Source: Leptasterias polaris (taxonomy: Eukaryota > Echinodermata > Asteroidea > Forcipulatida > Asteriidae). From it: a DNA stretch of 64,000 nucleotides. The notes below the pieces were generated by a model that made no database searches, was not told where the DNA came from, and saw nothing but the letters and a program-made list of their open reading frames with translations. A program made the translations under genes and the position numbers. The stretch is from positions 8,964,001-9,028,000 of the forward strand of contig JAZGTN010000022.1 in assembly GCA_037783415.1 (NCBI GenBank), read 5' to 3'. Shown one piece after another: positions 31,850 through 44,200 of the stretch; the first letter of the stretch is position 1; each line of letters begins with the position of its first letter.

Positions 31850-34800
31850 ATGGCGATGTCGGAATTGGGTTCCGTAATGGAGATGTAAGTGCTGTTGTGT
31901 TAAAAAAAAAAACATTACTCAATATATAATGTCTTATGTCTATTAATTACTATTATTATGGTTATATTTCATGTCCGTCCATGGAGGAATAAGGAATAAT
32001 ACAGGCCTGTGATTTGTTGGGATTTTTTCTGATTTTAGGTTTTTTCACTGACCTCCCTGCACCTTTTTTTGAAAGTAACCAAACTTGCAATCACAGAGAT
32101 GTAAAGACTTGACTTTTGACAGATCAGACCTTCAGATATCTATTTGAAATGATGCAGACAGTCTGTAAACCTCCAGCATGTAACAATCTGTACATTCAGG
32201 GACCTTTATTTCCACACCAAGACTGCAAGAGGAAATTGATGTCAAACTTTCAGGATTTTTTAGTTTCATATAATCTCATCTCTGGGTACTCCTAGAACTA
32301 TGAGGTTCATTCCGCTATCGTCTCCATTACCCTCATAGAGTGACATGTACAAAATCCTATTCGAAACTTTTTTCCCTTCACGTTTCTGCACCTACAGTTA
32401 ATTTCCCAAACCGGATCACGCCAAAATTAGGCTCTATGTGTTCCTTATACTCTCATCGAGGTCGGGTTGGGTCCAGAAAATCCACTCCGCAAAACAAAAG
32501 TTGCAAAAAGTGATAAATTCTCACCGTTTTCAGAATCCTCGCCTTCCGTTAACAAAATGGCCGCCGTTGAAATTTTCCTCCTGGTAATGCTGCGCGCTAC
32601 GATGGTAACGATTATCAACGATTCACGTATACAGAACATTGGTTGTTGTGGACCAGCATTGCGCCTATGATTGTATACGTGAACCGTTGGGTTTGTTACC
32701 AGCGTAGCACGCAGCATTACCAGCTCAAAAATTTCAACGGCGGCCATTTTGTTAACGGAAGGCGAGGATTCTGAAAACGGTGAGAATTTATCACTTTTTG
32801 CAACTTTTGTTTTGCGGAGTGGATTTTCTGGACCCAACCCGACCTCGATGAGAGTATAAGGAACACATAGAGCCTAATTTTGGCGTGATCCGGTTTGGGA
32901 AATTAACTGTAGGTGCAGAAACGTGAAGGGAAAAAAGTTTCGAATAGGATTTTGTACATGTCACTCTATGAGGGTAATGGAGACGATAGCGGAATGAACC
33001 TCCATAGTTCTAGGAGTAATCTCTGGGTACCACGTTGGTTTTACCCTTTTACCCTGACTTCTCACGATCGGGAGGCAGCAAATGGCGACTATTATTAATG
33101 ACCGATGTTAAAAGAGAGCCTTAACAGCCCAACAAGGTGGGCTAACGAACCCAAATGAAGCTTGATGTGTTGTTTGTGTGCTCAGTGAGCTTGTAGTTGT
33201 TCCAGAAAAATCACTCTGCAAAAAATAGAATAAAATTTATGACTTCTCACTGTCATTCAGAATCCAGCTGCTTCCTTATGAACTGTTCGTGGACAGGCGT
33301 TGCGCGCAGCATACCTTTGATTACCAGCATACAGGCTTGCATGTTGGAGAGACCAAACTGGTATGCTGCATGCAAGGCGAATATGTTGGTTCACATTTAA
33401 AGATCGGATACTGGTCTTTGACAGTGACCAATGTTGTCCACATGCTCTAAACTATTGTGATTTTGATAATTATTGTTAAATCCATTTTGACCTTTGTTTG
33501 TTATGTTAATTAAAGGCACTGTACACGTTTGGTAATTACTCAAAATATATATTAGCATAAAAACTTACTTGGTAACGAGCAACGGAGAGCTGTTGATAGT
33601 ATAAAACATTGTGAGAAACGACTCCCTCTGAAGTAACGTAGTTTTTGAGAAAGAGGTAATTTCTCACTAAAATAATAAAAGACTTCTGGCCAGAAGCCTT
33701 TTATTCCTATCTGAAAGCACACTAGTTTGTACAACAAGGGTGTTTTTTCTTTCATCATTTTCTTGCAACTTCAATGACAATTGAGCCCAAATTTTCACAG
33801 GCTTGTTATTTTATGCATATGTTGGAACAAGTGAGAATACTGGTCTTTCACAATTACAAAACGTGTTCAGTGCCTTTAATCCTTTTTGTTTTTATATGTT
33901 ACAGGGAAAATCAGACATGCACCCTGACAGAGTACCGAGGATTTCTGGTTCACTGCTCATTTCCTATTTCGGTATGTTGGCTCCTCCCACTTTGAATTTA
34001 TGGAAAAGTTATTAACCCCCTGCACAAGGCGGAACTCTCCACAAAATGAGGGTCTGCCATTCCAATTTTGGGAGTCAATTCCTTTGTGTGCTTTTTGACT
34101 CCCAAAATGGCGGACAGGATAGGCGCGTGTAAGTGTGATGCGCATTGTGCAAGGGCTCAGTATAGTGAGTTTAGTGGCTGTGACTGCAGCTTGACCAACA
34201 AGTTAAACATGGGATGAAGCATAGGCTGCCCTTTAGCTGCATTCACAGCCACAGCCACAGCCACAGCCACAGCCACATGTGTGAATGAACACCTCACTCA
34301 CACAGACCAAGGACGGGTTTAGCAAGAGCCACGCCAGATAATTGGTAAACAACACTATGCAATAGAAAATCCAGGCTAGCTGCGCTGGTATTGAAGATTG
34401 TTGACCTTTGACAAAAGATGAAGGATCTGTGACACAGGACATTGGTTTCTGCTGTGTGAAAGTCAGGATCGTGTTTGACCAGCGTCCTTGGTCAAGAACC
34501 CTATTGTATAGTGAAAAGGGCTTAAGTCTGTCAATGTTGAATTATGATATTGGTTTTGGTTTCAGGTTGTCATGGTTTTGATTCTCAGCTTCATGCAACG
34601 AACCAAGAAGGACAGAAGAACTGGAAAATCAAACTGGTTCCGGGAAAATTTCTCCCTTGTTTTGTAAGTTTTTATGAAGTCATTGCCTATTTGAAATTAT
34701 TTAGAGGGAAGTTGAATGGTGAAATTCATCATAGGCGATTATTTATGAGGGACTATCAATTGATTTTCAGTAGTCGAATAATTAAAAAAAAATGAAAAAT

Positions 34801-37800
34801 TATGTTAAAAACTTTGGGGAAAAAATAATGAAATAAAAAAATTAACAATTAAAAATGAAAAATTTAAAAGATTGATAACGGAATGGCTTCTTAGTTCATT
34901 AAACATCCCCAGCAAACATTTGCAAATCTAACATGATTGTCTGCTATATTCTTAGCATAAAAAACCCATTAAAAACCACAAAAATCCTAGATTTTTAGTG
35001 CAGCTAGGCATTTTTCCATATGAACAGTTTCATGAGTAAAAAAAAATATAATATCTTATTATTTGTGTTTAACCCATAAACCGAGGTGTGTAAAGCACTT
35101 TATACTCAATACTTTCCCAACTCCTGTGAAAAATATCAACAGGTATATTACTCAAGCTACCGCACCATCTTGTTGGTCTAGAATGCCGAAGAAGGTGGGT
35201 TCGAATCCCATCCGAGTAATATGCATGTGGAATTCTTTTCACAGGACTCGGTAAAGTACTAAGTATAAGCCAACAGTGCCTTACAGAAAATGAGTGGAAG
35301 GGTAAAACACAAGTTATTTGTTTATCCCGATGCAAATTTACATCTGTTAAATCATGTCTTCGCTTGGGCTGTTTATGAAATAAGTATGGAGTTGAAGGAC
35401 ACACCTGTTAAATCCCCTTTTCATATTTGTCCCAAGTTTATTTACTTTAAAAAATATAATGCTCTCTGGGAATGCCCTCAAAAACCAGCTTGGCTCATGA
35501 TTTTTTTTTCTTTTGGCAAGACCAGCAAAAATGTCGGCAGTAAAACGTAAGTGTTTTCCGATTCTCTTGACTTTATGGTCTTGCCAAGAAAAATAGCATC
35601 ATTAATAGTTTATTTACAGTGGATTTATTATAGGCTGTGCAAGTCTTGCGTGTATTCGAACATCAGAAACCGATAAATTGCATTATTTCCTTCACGCATT
35701 AAAGCAATGTATGTTGGACCAAACTGGTCCCAAAAATGTTCAAAGATGCGGTGACTTGCACAGTCTATTGATTATGTACAAATTTGGACATGGCATATGG
35801 ATAAGGTGGCATGACACACCTCCTTTGAAGTTCTTGGCTGTAAACAGTGATTATTATTATTATTATTATTATTATTATTGGTTTATTAAAAACACTCCTT
35901 GCAGCCCAAAGGCTGAATTGCACAGTGATTGTACATGAATTAAAAAACATCAAAAATACAAGAAAATACAGAGCATACATGAAATAAAAAAACAAACTGT
36001 AAGACAAAAACAACAGCAATACAACTGTAAAAGCCTTCGTTTGTATAAAAATAAAAAATTACATTCATTTGTTAAGTAATCTGGTGAGGTATGGCACAGG
36101 ACTGTTCTTAAATCTGTTTGAGGTGAAAGAGTATTCATTAACAATCCGGTTTGATCTAAGGCTCATAGAGTGGGAACTTTTAGTTTCAGGGAACCATTCG
36201 CTGAATCTACCCGAATTGTAAGTTTTAATGGCAAATGATGATTCAATTGTACTATTTTTACATTATTCTATGTCCTTACAGTCCGGTTGATCTTTATGAG
36301 AATCACGACCGTCTTGCATACTGCCTTGCCTTTGGTGCTTCATCCTCCATGGTCTTAGATCTACTGTTTAATGACTACACTGCGTATCTGTTTCATAAAA
36401 TACCTCCAGGATGGTCAAAGAGTAAGATGACGCTTTTTTCTTTTATTTATCACACCCAAATCAGAGTTCTCCTTTAAAAGTGGTCCGCAGTTAAAACACC
36501 CAGTTCAGTGTTGAAAAGCATCCCTATTTGATATGAAATATGGGTCGATAAACAAACCGGCCAACTAGTGAAATAGCAAGATAACTGGTCCTACTAGCTA
36601 GTCATTAACAAACTTGCTATTTTGAAATTTATGAATAAGGAGTTTACAATTTAAAGTGAAGTCCATAGGCTAATCAATTGAGCGCTCATAACTGTTAACT
36701 GTGCAGTTTAATTTGTTGGATTTTTGGTTGAACAAAGGAAAATTTTCCAGAGCAGGATTACCGTGCCAGCGCTCTACCAACTGAGCCATCTAGCCTTAAT
36801 GTTGGTGATGTCTCTATTTTGTCAATATCTTTGCTGAGGGAGCAAAAAGCCACTTAACCAAAGCCATTCAATAAATTGCACGTTAATCCGGAGGTCACAG
36901 GTTCAAATCCCGCTCTAGTAAATTTGTCTTTGTTCAATCCCAATTATTTAAAACCTACCCAGTAAGTTTCTCTTGTGATTTATCACTTAATAAATTGCAT
37001 TTTGTAATGTATCAATTTGGAACTAAATGTATCGATTGGTGGATTGAGTTTTTTCTTTTCTGTCCTGCTTGTTTGTAGTATTGGTTGGTTCCATTCTGAC
37101 CATTGAGATCTCTATCGACTGTTTTCCAACCTTTGCCTGCATAACCAGCAAGTCTCGTCTTCTTTCTAATGCTATGGGTTTCATCTATAATGTCTTCTGG
37201 TAAGTCATGTCATTTCTCTTTTCCTCTTCTGCTTGACGTTTGAGACTACTAGCATAGAATGTTACATTTATAAGCTTTTATGTAGTAACTTCAGTTTTTT
37301 TAAAACGATTTTGTACTTACACCCAGACAATGTATTTGTTTTTACCTCCATCAGATTATCTTATAAAAAATGACATAACAATAGTGCTGAAAAGAGGCCT
37401 TTTTTGGAAAAGGTAAACAGAAACGAAAGTTTTAATTGGCAAGATGTGCCCTCCCACCGAAAAAATTGGGTCCCCCTTTGTGCCCCCTTAAATTTTACCC
37501 TGGTTTTGTTGCTTACTTCCACTGGACATGTAATAATTATTTTATAGACGACCTAAAACAAAAAGAGGATTTTTTTTCCCTTCATATATTTGCTCAATCA
37601 GTGGGAGGTTTAAGAATCAAAAGCATTATTTATGCTTCACAGCTTAATGATATTGGGGCCTGGATGACTAATAAATGTCAGTTTTTATTCAGTTGGAAAA
37701 TAGAATGAGCTGTTGCAAACTGCTTACCCAAAAGACCGGTGGTATAAGTGAAAACAGTGTTTTACCTTTAACAAAGACTCCACTGGGGTTGAAGCCTGAG

Positions 37801-40800
37801 GCCATTAAAAACATTTGCTTTTTTATTATTTCATCTGAAATTGAAAAGGTACAGGTACCCATAAGTCTGGCATGAAACTGCCGTCTCTCTGTCTCTCTTT
37901 CTCTTCTCTCAAAATGAATCGAATAGGGGGAAACGCCTGCTACAGCAAGACTGTACAGTGTTTTCAAATTGTCAATGTCATCAAGGTTCCCTCCATACAC
38001 AAGATAGCATATCGAGCCGATACACAAAAATTGCGGCCTGATACATGCAAATTGCGGGCCAATTTTTTTTTCTAACTTAACTTCAGATCAAATTCACAAA
38101 ATCATAAAGATAAGACTACTTTTAAAACCAAAGATAAACACCAGGTAAGAAACAATTTAAGGACTTTGTTTCAATTCATCATTTGGTCCAGAATGCCCAA
38201 CAGTTTTGAAAAATCCTGGCACTGCAGCTTGGGAACCCCAGAACGAGGAAATCAGCTAAAACCTTACATGTCTGATGATGAGTGGAGGCGTGCACACAGG
38301 TCGAAAGTCCAGACATGTAGTCAGACATTGCCTTCTTCAATTCCACTTGAACAGTCTCTGTTGTCTAAGCTGAAAGAAATCAATTAGATCACGTCCAAAT
38401 CTAGAGATAGCATTGTTGTAGGTACTAATGATTCGTTATGTTTCAACAATCTATTGTGATAATATTTATGCAGATCTTGTATAGTGCGTTATCACACCGA
38501 CGGGTGTCCCAAAGCGCTCACTATTTTTCTACAAGGTATGCGGAGCTATGTTTGAAATATAAGAACCATTTATGTTCATACCACTATGTAATGGCTTACA
38601 AGGTGCTGTGGTGCAATCTGCAGCCAACCATACCAGAAACACCGGGGCCAACCCCTTCTCTAAATGATAAGTGTACTGGATTCATTTACGTGCATTACTC
38701 AACACAAGGGGCCAACAGCTTTAAGTGCCTTGCTTTTAAGGATACAAATTTCAAGACTGGGACTCGAACCCACACTCTGGTTGTCAGAAACACCAGAGCT
38801 TGAGTCAAGCTTTTGACCACTCAGCCATGACATGCCATACAATGATAATGTTCATAAAGATGCTAGGTCTGATTTTTGGCTAACTTGACCCCAAAATTTA
38901 GATTTAAATGTTAAATAGCTATTCTTATAGATTTAAGGAAGCTTTATTTTAATCAAGGTAATACACAAATCTGCTAATGATAAGTGGAAGTGAATTAAAA
39001 ACTAAAATGAATTATTGTCAAGATCCTGACATTATCTCATGTCCAACAGCCATGTACACAAAATAATTCTGTATGTTCCATGTTCATTGTCCGTGGCATA
39101 TGCAAACTCGTATTTTGTTGTTGTTTTGAAACAGCATCATCAGTCTGAATCCATTCAGATAAAACAATTCTTTAAACAAATTTCTTTTGACGATAATCGG
39201 GCCGAACATCTTTAATAACCATCATGGTACAGGTGTGACTTTTTAAAAAGTGGTCAGACATTGTCGAACTATCTGGGCTTAGTTTCATAAAGCAGGCCTG
39301 GAAATTCATCTTTGAGATTTGCACCGTCAAATTGTTATCAACTTTTGATATGAAGTAATGGGGCACATCTCAAAACTTGTTCAGCAGTTGCTTTTATAAA
39401 TCTTGAATTTTTGTGGAAATTATGACACAAAATGTACAATTATTTCCCATTGATTAGTGTAGTAGGCTATCTTGCCTGCCAGGAAATAACCTGGAATGTA
39501 CACAGCTAGAGGTTACAAGGTCTATAGAGTCCAGGTTTACAGTTATTTTGTATCAATGTTTCAGTGTAGAATGAGTCATGGATTGATAGGCCAAGTGAAA
39601 ATAAATACCAGTTGATTGTTTCCACCCTCATCTGTTTTTGAAGCCGCATCCTTTATTTTAAATATTTTTGTATTTTATTTTTGTCCCCAAGAAAGACTAA
39701 AGTTTTCATGTATTTTCGCTTCATCTTGGCACCATTCTTTTGACAATTTAATTTATTTTAACTTCCATGATCTGCAAAGCCAAAAGATTTTTAGTCTAGC
39801 TCTTAACTACTTATAAACAAAAAAGACAAAAATATAAAGGGCCCTCATCCCCCTCTTTTTGAAAAAACCAGGACGATCAGCTGGTGTACTTTTTTTACTT
39901 GTCCTTAAAGCACACACTTTAATAGGCTACTGAAACTGAGAGTCTGTACTCCACGCAGTACATTCATTTGGGAATAAAGGAGGATGTTTCCTCTAACCTT
40001 TTCATTTGGATTAACATAACATGATAATATAGCAATTAAAATTATAAGGCGCTATTCCATCAAGATAGAAATTATCATGGATAGAGGTGAGTCTTAAGAC
40101 CTTTACAAAATAGAGATGAACTAACAGATTCCCTAATGACAGGAGGAACATTGTTCTAGATCGTAGGACCAGCAACAATGAATGCTTTTTGATCCAGAAC
40201 TTTGTTTGTTCGTGGAATACTCAAGTGAGTGATGTCAAGTGTGGACCAAAGAAAATGTTGAGGAGTGTATGACAGTAAATCGAAAAGATATCTAGGAGTA
40301 GTTTTGTTCAAGCATTTTTCCAACATTGCTGTATTTCAAGAATTTTTAAAACTAATTTTTGAGTTAAGGTTGTTTTGACTTTTAGCATTTAAAAGATAAT
40401 GTGTCTGTGTTGTTTCGTTCCATTTAAGGTTTGTTATGATGGTGCTGTTTTGCATAAGCTGCGAGCAAGCAGAACACTTGCAAACAAAACAGGTCAGTAC
40501 ATCTCTAAAAGTGTATTTGGAAATCCCTACCTGTATCCGGTTTCCCTCCACTTATAATCTGGCTTAGTTTAAATGTTATGTCAACAAATGTTTTATCAAA
40601 TTTTTGATTTGTCCATGGTAGGTTCCTGTTTCCATCCCCCTTTTATCTTGCAGCGGTCTGAGTGACCGTTCCCATTACTATCGCTATACTCTCCTGCTCA
40701 ACTGGCCCTTGCCACAAAATTCAACAGGAGACTGTGGAGACTAATTCCTCAGCACAAGTCATTGGGCTTCCACATAATACCAGGTTTACAAACAGAAAAA

Positions 40801-41248
40801 AAACCCATGTACCCAATTTAATGTATGGTGCTTTGTGGATGTCTGTTGTAGGAGTGTAAGTGAGGGTAACACTCCGCACTAATGCTAAAAATAGAAGCTA
40901 AGTACCCTTAGTAGCTAACTTCACTAACATACGCGCGCATACATGTCCAAGTTTTAAGTTTACTTGCGTGTACTGACTATACCACTAGTGCACTTTGGCG
41001 CATCAATGATGCGGTGAGTGCATAAGAGGTTGAATCTGACAGTATTCAAATCTAACTTGCAGATGGTTTATTGCATGCCGGAAAAGATGAACCTAACAAG
41101 AAAAAACATTGATTTTGTTTTTTTGTGACAGATACCGCAGATTGTTCCTCAGATACCTGTGATCGTTTGTCTCTTCCTCCTTTCTGTGTACTTCCTCGTT
41201 GAGTTTATCCGAGTGTTTATCAAACGCTACAAAGGAATCAAAATAACG
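31850..41248 (+). CDS. STRA6: STRA6-like exons 1-7 (N-terminus and first membrane segments)
   Basis: Residues 1-214. Exon 2 has a predicted N-glycosylation site (MENQT) before the first hydrophobic stretch, which spans exons 2-3 (GFLVHCSFPISVVMVLIL) and is followed by a basic loop (QRTKKDRRTGK). Exon 4 begins with PVD, the loop motif shared with human STRA6. Exons 5 and 6 form further membrane helices. Exon 7 contains VPQIPVIVCLFLLSVYFLVE and then a basic IKRYKG. Exon 1 is supported by phase (ends in AT, completed by G), a GTAAGT donor and an ATG, but a different upstream first exon is possible. Confidence 0.8.
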
Positions 41249-44200
41249 GTAATACATCTTAAACAATCTTCATACTGGTTTTCAATTACATTATTATTAT
41301 TATTATATATTTCTGATAGTGAAACCAAGGACCCCTCCTAAGTGAACTTAACCACTGTAGCTCGCAAGCCTGAGGAAACCTGTAAACAAGGGTGCTTGCT
41401 ATGTGAACCAGAAACAATGGGATTAACCTTACTCTTCCACCAGTGTTCTGCGTTCTTTTACATGCACTACCAACCCTAGCACGAGGGACCTACAGCTTAA
41501 TGTCCAATCCGAAGGACAAAGCAGCTAAGGTAAAGCATCTTGCTCAAGGACACAAGCGCCAAGACCTGAACTCAAACCCACACTCTGCTTATTAGAAACA
41601 CCAGAGCTTAAGTCCGGTGCTTTTCTTATCTTTTGGTTTAATTTCTGCAATTCGAAATTTGTTCAGAAAGATTGTTCTAAGCCTTTGTAGATAGATGTTG
41701 ACACACGGGAGGCAACAGGAATCTGTAGAAGTTCTTTGGTGCCAGACTCTCAAGGAGTGTGAAGGAGCACATCAGATAAGAAGCTTACTAATGTAGATCA
41801 GAGCCATTTTATTAAGGGATTTGTAAAGGGTCAGGCAAACTTCTCATAAAATACATTTCTCTAGAGGAAGTCAGTGAAGGTCTTACAGGATTGGTTGTAT
41901 TTTATCACATTGTTCTTGCACAGACAACAAGCCTTGCAGTCGTATTATGAATTTGTTGTAGCTCGACACTTTCTTTGTTGGGCAATCCATCAAGAAGACT
42001 GTTGATATTGACAAAAAAGGGAGACCCCCCCCCCAACATAGGTCTAGATGGCTTAGTTGGTAGAGCACCGGCACGTTAATCAAGAGGTCGCAGGTTCAAA
42101 TCCCAGTCTAGTCAATTTGTCTTTGTTCAACCCCAAATTAATTAAAATGTAACCAGTCAGTTTTTCCTTATGGATTATTACGTTGTAAAGAAAATACATA
42201 AACAAAGAAATAAGCAAACTTAATAAAATTAAAAAAAGGGAAATTGATTATTTTATTTGTTTTATTAAATCCAGGTTTAGTTTAGGTCCTAACCTCACCT
42301 AAAAACCGGACAAACTAAAGTAATTGGAAGGTTGTGATGATTATGGGTACGATGCAAGCAGGCAAAAAGGATTTAGGTCTGTAGAAAGATAAAGGCTTTT
42401 ATTTATACATTGTGCAGTTTCGAAGTTTACAAAAGGGAAAAGATAGTGAAAAATAAAAAAAAAAAACAAAGAAGAGTCTCAGTGAGCAGGGACGGACCAA
42501 CCCCCTGCAACTGTGCTTGGAATGCAAAGTCCTGGAAAGTTCTCCATGACCTCCAGGTAATACCCTTGCTGTACCTTCTCTTTTGTTTGTTACTAATGTA
42601 GCTTTCTCATCTATGTATAATTTCTTTTACAGCCGGAAGAAAAGCTGATGAAGACGCATCAAGCAGTTTATGTGAAAAATCTGTTGAGCAAACCCAAAGA
42701 AGTGTAAGTAGTGCAGTTCACCGTTTAAATCGATATGAAATTAGTTCTGTCGTAGTTTTTGATTTGTGTTAAAAGTTAGCTTAGAGAATTCAACCAGGAA
42801 AAGAGGAGATAAGATTTTATTTATTTTTAAATTGTTTTCGTTATTATTTTGTGTTTTTTGGGGGGCGCTTGGGGTGATGGAGGGGATTGGTTGGAGTGTC
42901 ATACTAAACAGGGTCTTGGGAAGGATGGTGGCTTCTTTGTGTTCCCCCTCTCTATTCAGAGATCCAGCTTCAAATATTTGCCAATTGATGAAATAGTCGG
43001 ATCAGGATTATAAGGTCATTACTGCAGTCTGTACGAGTTCATAAAATTGTTTTGCATATTTTGGAGCTCCTGGTAAATGGGTAATATTGATCAAGATTGG
43101 TCTCCAAAAAAATTGTTTGGCAAAAAGAATCGATACTTTTCTAAGAAAAACATTTATAAGTGGATTTATGTGTTTTTCAAATTTATATTAATTTTTCTTT
43201 TGACTCCCTTTTGATAATTACAAATTGCAATTAACGACCTTAAAGCACTGAGAAGTATGAGTGTATTAATTGTGTAACAAGTTTTCTACTGAGAAATTCT
43301 GAATAACAAGTCTCACTTTTTAAAGACTAAAAAGAGGTCATTTTCACAGTGCATTATAGGGTCTTTAGTTGTCTCGCAGCGCCCACTGCATGACTCTGAT
43401 TCTTCAGGTTAATTCGTAGTTTACAAAGCTGCAATTTGTAATGTTCTTTGTTCATGGCAGAAGATGGTATTTTTTGTGAGGCTGGTGAATGTTTTTCACA
43501 TTCTTGTCTGCCATTTCAAGCTCCCAAACTGCCTGTGCAGTGCTGAGTTGTGAGTGCGGTTGGTTTTTAGTCGAAAACTTTTAAGGAAAAGTGGCCTCTC
43601 CAATTATGGTACACTGTATTGTGACTTGCCCGTATTTGATAGCTTAATGAGTTAAGTGATTGTCACATAATTTGATTATAATAGGTTGTACACAGGGTGG
43701 CGTGCAAAAGTATTCAGAAACTACAAACCCCACCCTGGTTTCAAGTATCCTACGAGGTTGTTCATGGCTTGCACTATGTCTGTACTCGGCTTGTACCAGG
43801 TATGTTGAGCTTCTACTTGGCTTTTAAAAACTTCACTTTGGTATTAACAAATTGTGTCTCTGTGTGGTATGTATTCTGTGGGAATAACTTGAATTTTTTT
43901 AAAAAGAATATTGTTGTCACAAAGAAACCTTCACTAAACAATGCCAATACAACAAAGGTTCTCTTAGAAAGCACCAGGATTTAGGATTGTTCTCTTTTGT
44001 TCTCAGCGTGAATTTGCAAAACCTCGGCGAATCTTGGTTCACTCAGGCGTACCTCCCATTGGGCAAACTGCCACTGATATTATTGGTGCCATCATCTTTA
44101 ATTGCTAACCAAAGTGTGATGTCACAATATGCAGCACCAATATTAACAACTCCTTGTTAATCTAAGTGTTAATCCAACTCCTTGTTAATCCTTGTTAATC

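Noticed and set aside
32129..32290. Plus-strand frame starting MMQTVCKPPACNNLY as a first exon of the STRA6-like gene
   Set aside because: No donor in phase with exon 2 before its stop; the 31850-31884 exon has a GTAAGT donor in the right phase.
32445..32837. Pair of similar proteins beginning MGPENPLRK on opposite strands
   Set aside because: Produced by the palindrome; both frames are the same arm read from each side.
40640..40859. Extra STRA6-like exon after TTGCAG at 40655
   Set aside because: In the required phase it meets TGA after three codons; exon 6 joins directly and in phase to exon 7.
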